From Archivesica marissinica (lineage: Eukaryota > Mollusca > Bivalvia > Venerida > Vesicomyidae), in NCBI GenBank assembly GCA_014843695.1, contig CM026391.1, positions 42,136,598 through 42,200,597 of the forward strand: a DNA stretch of 64,000 bases, read 5' to 3'. Each line of letters begins with the position of its first letter. Within the stretch, counting starts at the first letter, position 1. A model generated the notes under the pieces. The model did not search any database, was not told the origin of the DNA, and saw only the letters and a list, made by a program, of their open reading frames with translations. The translations under genes were made by a program, and so were the position numbers. Below are positions 37,971 to 48,422 of this stretch, in pieces.

Positions 37971-38224
37971 CTTGCGGGCACAACCCACCACTGAAAATGT
38001 CAGTGGCCGTTCATGATACCTGGGACTATGCCGAACATTTTCGAGAAGGTTTCATCAGGTTAACTCATGAGCTGATCTAGGTCAATGTTGGGGTTCCTTC
38101 CTTATGGCCCTCCTGTCCACCCACCAGAATGAGCCTGGCAGACGTCCAATTCCTTACATGGGCATGCACATGGACCATTGCTATATACATGAACATTGGT
38201 TAACTTTCCAGCTAGGCTGACCCC
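37971..38224 (-). repeat. Right terminal inverted repeat of the Academ-like element
   Basis: Inverted partner of 33616-33862. On the plus strand, 37997-38080 encodes VAVHDTWDYAEHFREGFIRL followed by THELI and a stop, the same C-terminal tail as the transposase. It is flanked by homopolymers: a g run (37958-37969) just inside and a c14 run (38221-38234) at the outer end. Confidence 0.85.
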
Positions 38225-38234
38225 CCCCCCCCCC

Positions 38235-38483
38235 TGGGCTCCTGGTCTAATATGGTTGTTTCTGGGGCGGCGTAGAGCTCATTTAGGGAGAACTTTCCTC
38301 CTCCAGAAGCAACGTATGTCGGCCAAGGGATCCGTGGCTGCGTCCGGGAGCCTCGAGTCCGTTCAGACCAGTAACATATTTGCAGTGTTTGCGGACGAGG
38401 AGGAGAGGTCCATCGAGTCGCCGGCGGCTCATACTCCGGGACTCGATGCGATTATGGATTCGATGCTGGGCCTACAGCGATAG
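38235..38483 (+). pseudogene. LINE ORF1-type protein, 3' part, beyond the transposon insertion
   Basis: An open frame runs from the c-run to TAG at 38481-38483. It carries a basic patch (GRRRAHLGRTFLLQKQR) and then SVQTSNIFAVFADEEERSIE, resembling the 'N-x-F-A-x-L-x-D/E' ends of zinc-knuckle ORF1 proteins. Position, strand and composition suit the missing end of the gene at 33028-33600. Exact continuity across the insertion cannot be shown because the junction lies in a homopolymer. Confidence 0.45.
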
Positions 38484-39639
38484 AAATATGACCATATAAT
38501 TTGAAAAATGGACTACGACTACAGAACAATGATTTTGATATTATTATCTACGAGTTGTTTCAACATTGAACGTCTGTCGATTATGAATTTACTTATCGGA
38601 CACTTTATGGTAATTGCTACATTATCAGTGTATTACATGTTTCATAATTCAAAATTAAGAGTACTGAAATTGATCCACATTAATGCATACGTTTTTCTCA
38701 TAATATATATTATTTCGCTACACTTTTCTTTCTGCTACTATGAACCGTTATTTTCAGCCCTGGTAGCCCATATAAAAACATGTAGATATATCATTGACAC
38801 CTGTTTCAGAATGCGCTCCCATGACGTTTACTTATATACACATCATTTAGCCAAATCAATACTAGTATTGTGTAAACATTCTGTTATGAGGACAACAGAA
38901 CGTGCACAGTACTGATAAACAGTAGTTTTACATTTACAAGTTTATATTTCAAAAACTACACTTATAAACGTGTGCTCTTCATTATAAATCAAGCCATAAT
39001 TGTATGTCCCCTCCTTTTGTAATGTAATTTGATTGCCTTTGTCCTTTCCAGTACAGTCGGACAAACTCAACAATACGCTATTTAATATATTATGTTTTCC
39101 GATTATTGATAACATTCTTTTGACAAGACGCGACACTGTATTTACAAACTGGGGAATTAATCGTCCATTTCTAAGTAAAAGACAACGTGGGACAAATGAG
39201 GACGATGCATTCCGAATGTAAACAAGTGCGGACAATGCGTTCCGGTTGTAAACAAGTGCGTGCCCGATCGACTCGGAAAGTCCTACTTTCGGTTTCGAGT
39301 TTGTTTTATCGCAAAAAAACACTGTTTACCAAATGAACATAAGCATACAAAGTACAATGTTAGAATGTGTAGCAGCATTGCTACCCCTACGTAAAAATTG
39401 AATTTTTCAAATATCTTTTATTTCATACGATGCTTTAAACTATACGGACAATTTGTTAAACTTTGACTTTATCTTGTCAAACATTAGATATAATATCATG
39501 ACCTCATTTCTTGAATTCAACTTATACGGATTATTTTTTACTGGCCCACCGTATCGTACGGGGGCAACCATTGTGTTTTACTTTGACTTGTGTTATGCGC
39601 GAATATGGTTTGATTCTTGGATACTTAGACAATGTTTGA
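38484..39639. other. Non-coding or unrecognised sequence between LINE ORF1 and endonuclease remnants
   Basis: One plus-strand frame (38508-38915, 135 codons) has two hydrophobic segments (GHFMVIATLSVYYMF; YVFLIIYIISLHFSF) but no recognisable family. AT-rich DNA yields such frames easily, so I do not call a gene. A short duplication, tgtaaacaagtgcg, occurs at about 39219 and 39248. Confidence 0.3.
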
Positions 39640-40165
39640 ATTAAAGATATATACATTAAATATAAACGGATTGAAATCCAAATCAAAATCAAATTTATTC
39701 ACTCAGTGCATAATACATGATACAAACATGAGGTACATATATAGTAATACGGTTTTAAACAGCGGTACATAAGCACATCTAATTAACAGAGAGCAAACAG
39801 GATATGTTTCGTATCAGAGAACATCAAAGTTACTTGAACGATTTTGTAAGTTAACACAAACAATGTTGACATTCTTTGCTTACAAGAAACGCATATATTA
39901 ATAATTATTTTGCTGCAAAGTCAATCGATAAATAGCCTACTTAGGTTTTGATAACAGAATATTGTGGAGTTTTGGTCATGGAAGACAGATTTGTTGCCAT
40001 TATATTCGTAAATCCTTTGATGTCTTATTAAACGCTCGAATTTGATTTTGACTGTAGATATTTGCATGCTGATTTTTAAAATACACAACAATTGGTTTCG
40101 ACTTTGAATGTGTATGGACCTACTGTTGAAGAGTACCGAAATGATTTCTTCACTGCACTGATTAG
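39640..40165 (+). pseudogene. LINE APE endonuclease, N-terminal half, interrupted
   Basis: The start has IYTLNINGLKSK, the opening strand of the APE-type endonuclease of non-LTR elements. After a foreign segment (about 39672-39810) it resumes with TSKLLERFCKLTQ. After a 1-bp frameshift come VDILCLQETH, with the conserved glutamate of the active site, and NVYGPTVEEYRNDFFTALIS. It ends abruptly near 40165. The C-terminal half, with GDFN and SDH boxes, appears only at 41690-42075. The normal role is nicking target DNA for reverse transcription; this copy is dead. Confidence 0.6.
39672..39810 (-). mobile_element. Short retroelement 3' fragment inserted in the endonuclease
   Basis: Read on the minus strand it ends gtgaataaatttgattttga, an AATAAA followed by a TTTGATTTTGA tail common at 3' ends of mollusc retroelements. 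It separates two blocks that are normally close together in the endonuclease. Boundaries are approximate and no target duplication was resolved. Confidence 0.4.
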
Positions 40166-41202
40166 TCTAGTCGGGCTAGCTCAAAAGAGGGCGTAACCTA
40201 GAACTGCATGCAAAAGAAATGTTTCTTACGATTTTGATACGAGGCATACCTCTAATTTCACTAACTAAAAGTTGCATATCCTATGTTGGGGGGAAGTTTG
40301 TAAAAATGGCTCATACATAAGAGCACCCTAAAATAAATAAAACTACTGGGTTAGATGATGGTATGAAGAAAGGTAACAGTTTAATGTATATTAAGACATT
40401 TATTTTCGTTTATGATGACCGTAGAATATTCACAGTAGATTCTCGGTACATTAGGCTTGTACTAACCTAAACCAAATTCTCTGAAATCACAATTTCATGT
40501 TCTAAACGGGGTTAAATTACCTCACCCACTTGTATTGTAATTGTGTTTATTCACATAAGACTCATATACTCTAATGTATAATTTGATATAGATGCTGTGG
40601 AATCTAGAAACACTATTAATTACACAAAACAAGAACATAACACTACACACGTTCGCTATATTGAGATTCCGCTATAGCACTTGTATAGATAAACCTTGTG
40701 ACAATACATAGTACACGTATTGGTATTAACATGTCAGTATTTCAAATATTAAACTGTATATACATGATATATAACAAACAATTAAAAAAACTCTTGAGTT
40801 CCAGCTTGCCTAACTGTAATGGACGCCTTGCCATACAAGTTGGGCGATATGCCCTTGAAATGGTGGACCCTAGCTGTCCCTCCTAGAGAACCCTAACCCA
40901 CCCAACCCCCAATTTTTCTGGAATTTCGTTTTAACATTTATATATGGTTTCAACTATATCTACCAACAAATATGTCATTATCTTTCTAGACAAACTAACA
41001 CATTATAAGTCAGATTAACACGTGACTTGATCCTACTGACGTGAAGCGCAAACTGTGCCCTATTATAGTAATTGTTCTTGAAGAAAGTGCAACACTTACA
41101 CCTACTTGGATCACTGTAACTGAATATACATTAATAACTATTTGTTAATTCTAATAAAGAAACAAATAACTTATTCTGTGTTGTTACTGTTCACGCAATA
41201 TC
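40166..41202. other. Mixed decayed sequence between LINE and transposon fragments
   Basis: At about 40330-40372 a plus-strand frame reads KINKTTGLDDGMK, like the RT-entry block 'N-K-x-x-G-x-D-G' of LINEs, so a scrap of RT may be here. A plus-strand frame ending at 40886 (NGRLAIQVGRYALEMVDPSC) is not recognised. The remainder is AT-rich without features. Confidence 0.3.
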
Positions 41203-41565
41203 TTAATCACTGTCATCCATATCAACATCTGCTAATGTATACGAGTTTGTACAACCGATGCCTCTACAGTCACCACAACCAACCGAACACTTTAGGCCAT
41301 GTTTTCGGCAACTACAGCGTCTTGAGTCACAATTTGTTTTGCAACTGCATCTGATTATATGGAGTAGTTTCTCTGGGGCTGGTGGAAGATCTGTTTTAGT
41401 CGGTAGCAACTTGTTGTCTACAATCTCCCAACCCCAGTCTAGTGGATTGAGGGAGTCATTACCAGTCCATGTCTGTACTTGGAGGTACACTCTGTATATA
41501 TCTGTCTGATCAAAATGTGTGTATGGTGTGCTGTTTTGGCTATCAAGAAATTTGGACATTTCCAA
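41203..41565 (-). pseudogene. C-terminal Cys-rich fragment of a second Academ-like transposase
   Basis: A minus-strand frame of 120 codons contains RVYLQVQTWTGND, then LDWGWEIVDNKLLP, PPAPEKLLHIIRCSC, and a dense cysteine cluster, CSCRKHGLKCSVGCGDCRGI, ending shortly after at TAA. This order (L-x-V-Q-x-W, then W-G-W, then about eight regularly spaced cysteines) is the C-terminus of the invertebrate repeat-protein family to which the gene at 33893-37097 belongs. It is a separate truncated copy: it lies upstream of that gene's N-terminus on the same strand, and that gene ends differently. The Cys cluster is probably a zinc-binding DNA-contact domain. No N-terminal or nuclease part lies next to it. 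Confidence 0.6.
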
Positions 41566-41689
41566 AATTTAACGAGCGATATTGTTTTAATTACATGCAC
41601 GATTGTTTGCAACTTTTATTTATAAGTGTCTGGAATCATACTAATTCGCCCATTATTGAGACATTTTCTTTTGCAGACAGTTCAAGCTA

Positions 41690-42075
41690 ATAACCCAGGC
41701 TTACTAGTCTAGATCCCTCACCTGGTAACCTCGAAACATTTGTAACTGATGATTTCAACTTTATTTTTAACACCAACTTAGATAAGATAGGTGGACATTT
41801 AGAGAGGAACTGTTGGTTCCAAATGCTTTTCTGAAATTCTAAATAAATTTAAACTAGTTGATGCTTTTAGACATATTTTCCGAAAAACGCACACTAGTAA
41901 CATTGGAGTGGTAATTGTCACAAATCAAGGGTAGGGTGTAGACTTGACCATTTTTATTTGCCAGCGACTTTAACTAATAGTATTATTAATTGTGATCAGA
42001 TTGTTCCTTGTTCCAGTTCGGATCATGATTTTGTTTTTGTTAAAATTAATTTAAATAGTACTTTAACATTTGGAA
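41690..42075 (+). pseudogene. LINE APE endonuclease, C-terminal half
   Basis: Plus-strand frames contain DDFNFIFNTNLDKIGG, matching the GDFN box, then KLVDAFRHIFRKTHT, then RLDHFYLPA and CSSSDHDFVFVKI, the SRLD and SDH boxes that close an APE endonuclease. Frame changes occur near 41815 and 41920. With the N-terminal half at 39640-40165 it makes nearly one domain, so about 1.5 kb including the 41.2-kb transposon fragment separates the halves. Confidence 0.6.
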
Positions 42076-42168
42076 ATTCATATGGAAATCCCCTCCACAC
42101 ACACACAGTCATTGCTAGTTATTATTAGCTTTTGTATTTGTATTGCAAATCTATTGCCACCCTTCTTT

Positions 42169-42896
42169 TCACCATAACATAGACCGATTTCGTCGGTCAT
42201 TTGATTGATTTAAAGTTCTCAAACTTAACGCTTGTTCAATTGTCATGTCCTCACATATAACATAGTCCTCGTTTTGATACGAACTGAATGTAAAACGGCT
42301 GGCGTATGGAGACATGTTAAAATGTACACCTTTAGTGTAAGCATACACTGTACTACTCTTGCCCGTCCCAGGGGGTCCATAGATCCACACCCCGTCTGTT
42401 CGAGCCATTCAATCTCTGCCTTGCCATCACATTCTGGTGAAACTGTGTCTTCTGTGCAGCTTCCACTTGTAGACGCCGGGTATATTTGTAATGTTTGATC
42501 TCTAACAGGAGATCTCTGTCTGCCTTGAGGCCAAACCTTAGGTATTTGTAGCTCTCCGGAGTTGTGTTGCATTTCATTGTCACTATCTTCCTTAAACAGA
42601 AGCTTTTGTGCAACTTTTCGAGGTCGACGTTCAGTATGCAAGGCTCCGGATCCTCTTTTGTTATATACTTCATCCAACTGGTAGGTGACTTTGCTGAAGT
42701 CACCTCTACGAGAATCGCGGATCCCCTCCACCTGTAACGGCGCAAAGTCCTCTGCAGTGGCCCAAGGAGACATTTGTCTGTCATGCACACGTATCCATGA
42801 CAATGTGGACTTGATCCTATCAAGCCTTTCTCGTTGCTGATTATACATTGTCTTATTGCCATATTTGTCATATAGCTCTGGCGAATTCCGTGCCAT
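42169..42896 (-). pseudogene. Endogenous CRESS-DNA-virus-type Rep, truncated and frameshifted
   Basis: On the minus strand one frame (42871-42353) carries SPHCHGYV, the metal-binding second motif of HUH rolling-circle endonucleases, and WMKYITKED, the tyrosine-plus-lysine catalytic third motif. A different frame (42408-42169) carries GVWIYGPPGTGKSS, a superfamily-3 helicase Walker A, and DYVICEDM, a Walker-B-like strand. Domain order and spacing match replication initiators of circular single-stranded DNA viruses. The first motif is absent, so the 5' end is lost. At least one frameshift separates nuclease and helicase, and the helicase stops soon after Walker B. It is a non-functional fossil. 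The flanks are LINE and SINE remnants, and no capsid gene or stem-loop origin was seen. Confidence 0.72.
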
Positions 42897-42934
42897 TTTC
42901 CTCTTTTTACTTTGTGTGTGTTTTACGTTTATTT

Positions 42935-43200
42935 ATTGTCTCTACCTTGCCCATATGAGCGACGCCTCCTGAAGATATTAGCATTTTAGATTTTTGGAGG
43001 ATAGTGCAATGATACAGACAGAGACCCATTGCAGAGTCTCCTCTGGTTCTTTTACGTGCACGGTGTAAAGCACCGACACGAGACCTCGGTTTAACGTCCC
43101 ATCTGAAAGACTGTTAATTTTATTAGGGTCAGCGGGGGATCGAACCTGCGATCCCTGGATTACCAGTTCAGCGTGTTACCACTGGACTACAGATCCGTCT
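42935..43200 (-). mobile_element. tRNA-derived SINE (second family)
   Basis: Reading leftwards from about 43200, the head has A box TAGTCCAGTGG (complement of 43179-43189) and B box GGTTCGATCCC (complement of 43136-43146). The anticodon-loop region resembles tRNA-Thr(GGT), but the acceptor stem cannot pair, so it is not a tRNA gene. The body contains gatgggacgttaaaccgagg and gtgcacgtaaaagaacc, a conserved core seen in many mollusc SINEs. The tail is an aataaataaa run near 42930. No clear target duplication was found, and the body differs from the SINE at 26.1 kb. Confidence 0.8.
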
Positions 43201-43852
43201 GTAAAGTGTACATGTATATAGTAGGCAAACACTAATATAACTAAGCTCTAGCAAACCAATTCATAACATATTTTACAAATAAATAAACAAACAATCAGTT
43301 ATATTCCAACTTCAATGGATACTTCATTTCACTACATAATACTAAGTTAAGGTTTTGTCTGTTTCGTATCTATTCAAACAGCCGGACGGTAATATACACG
43401 ATTCAGTAATTTGTTTCCGATGGAAGGAATGCAGATTATTTCTTACTAACTCACTTTTCTGACACCGTTATCTGCACACCATCACGGCGAACGTTTTCAG
43501 ATGTGTATATGTAAACAAAAAAGCACATTATATACAATACCTTTCTTATTATGTTTATAAAATGTACTAAAATAGATGCCAGATTATAAGGACTTTCGTA
43601 TCAAAGAAGCCAGGAATATCAACACAACCGATACATGTGGGAAATATATACCATCAGAGCTAATTAATTGAGAATGACTTTATCGTTGTGTAAACATATT
43701 CTTCTCAAAATGAAAATGATGTTGGCTTGGAAGTTCTAATAGATACATCGTAAAACGGATTTCCGTCATTGTTTCGTAATGTTTGTTTTCAACAATTGAG
43801 CTGGAAGTCCTATTAGTGCAGTGGTTGTTAAGCACGCACGCTTCTCACTAAT
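43201..43852. other. Low-copy AT-rich sequence, nothing recognised
   Basis: No supported frame, repeat or transposon signature between the SINE and the 38-bp array. Confidence 0.45.
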
Positions 43853-46404
43853 GCTGCACATACGGGTAACCTTTATATCGCATACAACCCCCTACAAATA
43901 CGGGTAACCTTTATATCACACACAACCCCCTACACATACGGGTAACCTTTATATCGCATACAACCCCATACAAATACGGGTAACCTTTATATCACACACA
44001 ACCCCTTACACATACGGATAACCTTTATATCACATACAACCCCCTGTACATACGGATAACCGTTATATCGCTTACAACCCGCTGCACATACGGGTAACCT
44101 TTATATCGCATACAACCCCCGGCACATACGGGTAACCTTTATATCGCATACAACCCCCTGTACATACGGATAACCTTTATATCGCATACAACCCCCTGTA
44201 CATACGGATAACCTTTATATCGCATACAACCCCCTGCACATACGGGTAACCTTTATATCGCATACAACCCCCTGTACATACGGATAACCTTTATATCGCA
44301 TACAACCCCCTGTACATACGGATAACCGTTATATCGCTTACAGCCCCCTGCACATACGGGTAACCTTTATATCGCATACAACCCCCGGCACATACGGATA
44401 ACCTTTATATCGCATACAACCCCCTGTACATACGGATAACCGTTATATCGCTTACAGCCCCCTGCACATACGGGTAACCTTTATATCGCATACAACCCCC
44501 GGCACATACGGATAACCTTTATATCGCATACAACCCCCTGTACATACGGATAACCGTTATATCGCTTACAGCCCCCTGCACATACGGGTAACCTTTATAT
44601 CGCATACAACCCCCGGCACATACGGATAACCTTTATATCGCATACAACCCCCTGTACATACGGATAACCTTTATATCGCACACAACACCCTGCAAATACG
44701 GATAACCTTTATATCGCATACAACCCCCTGTACATACAGGTAACCTTTATATCGTATTCAACCCCCTGTACATACGGATAACCTTTATATCGCATACAAC
44801 CCCCTGCACATATGGATAACCTTTATATCGCATACAACCCCCTGTACATACGGATAACTGTTATATCGCATACAATCCCCTGCACATACGGATAACCTTT
44901 ATATCGCATACAACCCCCTGTACATACGGATAACCTTTATATCGCATACAACCCCCAGCACCTACGGATAACCTATATATCGCTTACAACCCCCTGTACA
45001 TACGGATAACCTTTATATCGCTTACAACCCCCTGTACATACGGATAACCTTTATATCGCTTACAACCCCTTGCACATACGGATAACCTTTATATCGCTTA
45101 CAACCCCTTGCACATACGGATGACCTTTATATCGCATACAACCCCCTGTACATACGGATAACCTATATATCGCATACAACCCCCAGCACCTACGGATAAC
45201 CTATATATCGCTTACAACCCCCTGTACATACGGATAACCTTTATATCGCTTACAACCCCCTGTACATATGGATAACCTTTATATCGCTTACAACCCCTGG
45301 CACATACGGATAACCTTTATATCGCTTACAACCACCTGCACATACGGATAACCTTTATATCGCATACAACCCCCTGCACATACGGGTATCCATTATATCG
45401 CATACAACCCCCTGCACATACGGGTATCCATTATATCGCTTACAACCCCCTGCACATACGGGTAAGCTTATATCGCACACAACCCCTGCAAATACAGGTC
45501 CATATTATATCGCATACAACCCCCTGTACATACGGATAACCTTTATATCGCATACAACCCCCTGCACATACGGGTAACCTTTATATCGCATACAACCCAC
45601 TGCAAATACGGGTAACCTTTATATCGCACACAATCCCTGCAGATACGGTATATCACACACAACCCCTGCAAATACGGGTAACCTTTATATCGCACACAAC
45701 ACCTTGCACATACGGGTAACATTTATATCGCACACAACCCCCTGCAAAATACGGGTAACATTTATATCGCATACAACACCTTGCACATACGGGTAACCTT
45801 TATATCGCATACAACTCCCTGCAAATACGGGTAACATTTATATCGCATACAACCCCTACACATACGGGTAACCATTATATCGCATACAACCCTGAACATA
45901 CGGGTAACCTTTATATCGCAAACAACCCCTGCACATACAGGTAACCTTTATATCGCACACAACCCTTGCAAATACGGGTAACCTTTATATCTCACACAAC
46001 CCCCTGCAAATACGGGTAACCTTTATATCGCATACAACCCCCTGCAAATACGGGTAACCTTTATATCGCACACAACCCCTGCAAATACAGGTAACCTTTA
46101 TATCGCATACAACATCTTGCAAATACGGGTAACCTTTATATCGCACACAATCCCTGCAAATACGGGTAACCTTTATATCGCACACACTCCCTGCAAATAC
46201 GGGTAACCTTTATATCACACACAACCCCTGCAGATACGGGTAACCTTTATATCACACACACTCCCTGCACATACGGGTAACCTATATATCGCACACAATC
46301 CCTGCAAATACGGGTAACCTATATATCGCATACAACCCCTGCACATACGGTATATCGCACACAATCCCCTGCACATACGGGTAACCTTTATATCGCACAC
46401 AACC
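43853..46404. repeat. 38-bp tandem satellite (array C, left block)
   Basis: The unit of 38 bp is built on ggtaacctttatatcgc, catacaaccccctg and cacatac. Variants are cgggtaac against cggataac, catacaac / cttacaac / cacacaac, and cacatac / tacatac / aaatac. Unit types are clustered: ggataac-tacatac types dominate 44.0-45.4 kb and gggtaac-aaatac types 45.5-46.4 kb, which suggests local homogenisation. The block stops at the LINE insertion. Confidence 0.96.
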
Positions 46405-47959
46405 TCAATTACAAATAACCTCATTTACAGGTTACAATCTGGCTTCTTACCCGGGCATTCCACTGTATATCAGCTGATAGATATCTATAACCAAATCTGC
46501 AAGGCCTTCGACGAGCGTAAGAACTCGTGTATGGTTTTCTGCGATATATCAAAAGCTTTTGATAGAGTCTGGCATCGAGGTTTAACTTTTAAAATTCAGC
46601 AATATGGAATAAATGACAACCTGTTAAAATGGATATCAAATTATCTGTCTAACAGATCACAAAGGGTCTTTGTAGGTCTTCTTTTTCAGATACCAAAACC
46701 GTTAAAGCTGGAGTTCCCCAGGGATCAGTTTTAGGACCTCTATTGTTTTTGATTTATGTTAATGATATCGCTGATTCATTACTTAGTACAACAAGGCTTT
46801 TTGCAGATGACAGTTCCCTTGCAGTTTCTTCTTCCGATACACGCCATATTGAAACAACACTCAATCATGATTTGAAAATAATCTCAGACTGGTCCAAACG
46901 CTGGCTAGTAAATTTTAACTCGTCCAAAACCGAAGTCATAATCTTTTCTCTTGGTCATAATAATGATCGACCAAATCTTATTTTTGAAAATACTGAGCTG
47001 GGATTTGTTGACAATCACAAGCATCTTGGGTTAACTTTAAGTAATGATGGGTCTTGGCACAAACATATAAACAACATAATGAAATCTGCTTCCAAAGTAC
47101 TCGAATCAATGAGAATGCTAAAATTTAAGCTAAATCGCTCTTCACTAAATCAAATATACATTTCATATTTACGACCTTTATTAGAATATTCATCGGTGGT
47201 TTGGGACAATTGCACACAATACGAAAAGGAAACACTTGAAAAATTGCAGTACGAAGCAGCCAGAATTGTAACAGGCCTAACGCGATCAGTCTCAATTAAC
47301 AGGCTACTAACAGAAATAGGGTGGGTGTCTTTAGCGGATAGGCGCAGTATGCAAAAACTAATATTAATATATCGTAATAAACACAGTATACTGCCTTCTT
47401 ATCTAAACGATATAATCCCGACAACTGTTGATGAAACCAATCCATATCCTTTACGTAATAGAAATAATTATATAACTCTGCCAAGGCGTCTTCAAATATA
47501 TGTACATTCAACTATTCCCTCCTCTCTAGACATATGGAATAAGCTAGATAATTCTATCAGTGACACTAAGTCTCTAAGTGAGCTTAAAAGCAAGCTGAAA
47601 CAAATCTACAAAGGTGCTATCGTACCCGAATTCTACACCACCGGGGATAGATCTTCATCTGTCCAACAAGCGCGAATACGTAACGCATGCAGTAACTTGA
47701 ATGTTCATCTACATGCCAATTTCCTTCGTGATAATTCTAACTGCGAATGTGGCCATGGTATCGAAGACCCGAGCACTACTTTTTTAGATGCAACAAATAC
47801 AGATTAGAGCGTATACATCTTTTCAGAAATACTCGTAGATTTCATCCAATAAGTACAAAAAGCTTTTAGTTGGAATTGAACAATTGTCTATCTCAGAAAA
47901 TAATAAATTGTTTATAGAGGTTCAAAGATTTATTAAAGCGACTCGACGATTCGCATAAT
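46405..47959 (+). pseudogene. LINE ORF2 reverse transcriptase, 5'-truncated, two frameshifts
   Basis: The frame begins inside the RT with LQSGFLPGHSTVYQLI. The catalytic A block is FCDISKAFDRVWH. After a 1-bp frameshift near 46675-46690 come the GVPQGSVLGPLLFLIYVND block and the FADDSSL active-site box. The thumb and connector follow (RPLLEYSSVVWDNCTQYEKE; LEKLQYEAARIVTGL). A second frameshift at a t-run near 47780 precedes the terminal C-x-C-x(n) knuckle region (CECGHGIEDPS) and a last block ending FIKATRRFA-stop at about 47959. Apart from two homopolymer-adjacent indels the frame is intact. The endonuclease and ORF1 are missing through 5' truncation. The box style fits CR1/Jockey-group LINEs. 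Confidence 0.85.
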
Positions 47960-48422
47960 ATCAATTATTTGTCCTTCTTTTTGTCTGGTAGGCATGGAGT
48001 GGGGAGAGCTAATCTTTGGGGTTGGGGTGGGGTGTATGCACTATCTCTTAGTATTAATTCTTAAGCTCATATTCAAGTACGTTTTTCCATTTCTTTGTGT
48101 CATTTTTTTCCTTTCGCATATGATATAATAATTAACAAATATTAACCACGAAACTAAATTGTATGTGTTCCTTTTCTGCATCAGATCATACAATACAGAA
48201 ATTGTTCATCCAACATTGTTTATTTAGTTCGAAGTGACGAGGAGGGCTGTAAATAATGTTGTTATAACTTGTAGCCCAACCCATTTGCTTTTTTCCCCTT
48301 GACAAAACAAATGTAACGTATACTGCAATCATATAATTATATATTAATCTCTGATTTGTTCATAGAATTGTATGTATATATGTAATGTATTGTATGAAAA
48401 AAATGCAATAAAATATTATTAG
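46405..48422 (+). mobile_element. CR1/Jockey-like LINE inserted in the 38-bp satellite
   Basis: Satellite ends at 'cacacaacc' (46404) and resumes at 'taaatacgggtaacc' (48423). Between them lies a 5'-truncated LINE: partial ORF2 (46405-47959), then about 450 bp of 3'UTR ending gcaataaaatattatt. No target duplication is visible; CR1-like elements often leave none. The repeat phase suggests a few bases of one unit were lost. Confidence 0.85.

Larger units (their letters stand above)
33616..38224 (-). mobile_element. Academ-like DNA transposon with ~250-bp inverted ends
   Basis: Sequence 33616-33862 matches the reverse complement of 37971-38224 over its whole length with scattered differences and small gaps. 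This gives terminal inverted repeats about 4.1 kb apart. Between them lies one multi-exon transposase-type gene on the minus strand (33893-37097). The outer ends begin gggtcagcctagctgg. A c14 run abuts the right end, which makes the target duplication unreadable. The superfamily assignment rests on protein layout: an N-terminal region common in invertebrate repeat proteins, an XPG/FEN-like nuclease with a HEEADT box, and relatives with a C-terminal eight-Cys motif. Academ is the best match I know, but it is an inference. Confidence 0.62.

Noticed and set aside
38508..38915. 135-codon plus-strand frame with two hydrophobic segments
   Set aside because: AT-rich DNA makes hydrophobic frames by chance. 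No family was recognised, and it lies between fragments of a dead LINE.
42232..42498. Plus-strand frame opposite the Rep fragment
   Set aside because: Antisense shadow; the HUH and Walker motifs are on the minus strand.
42243..42896. 217-codon minus-strand frame overlapping the Rep region
   Set aside because: It is the longest frame there but lacks the HUH and Walker motifs, which lie in the other two frames; I treat it as an out-of-frame reading of the same pseudogene.
43130..43200. tRNA-Thr gene on the minus strand
   Set aside because: A and B boxes and an anticodon-like loop are present, but the acceptor stem does not pair and a SINE body with tail follows directly.
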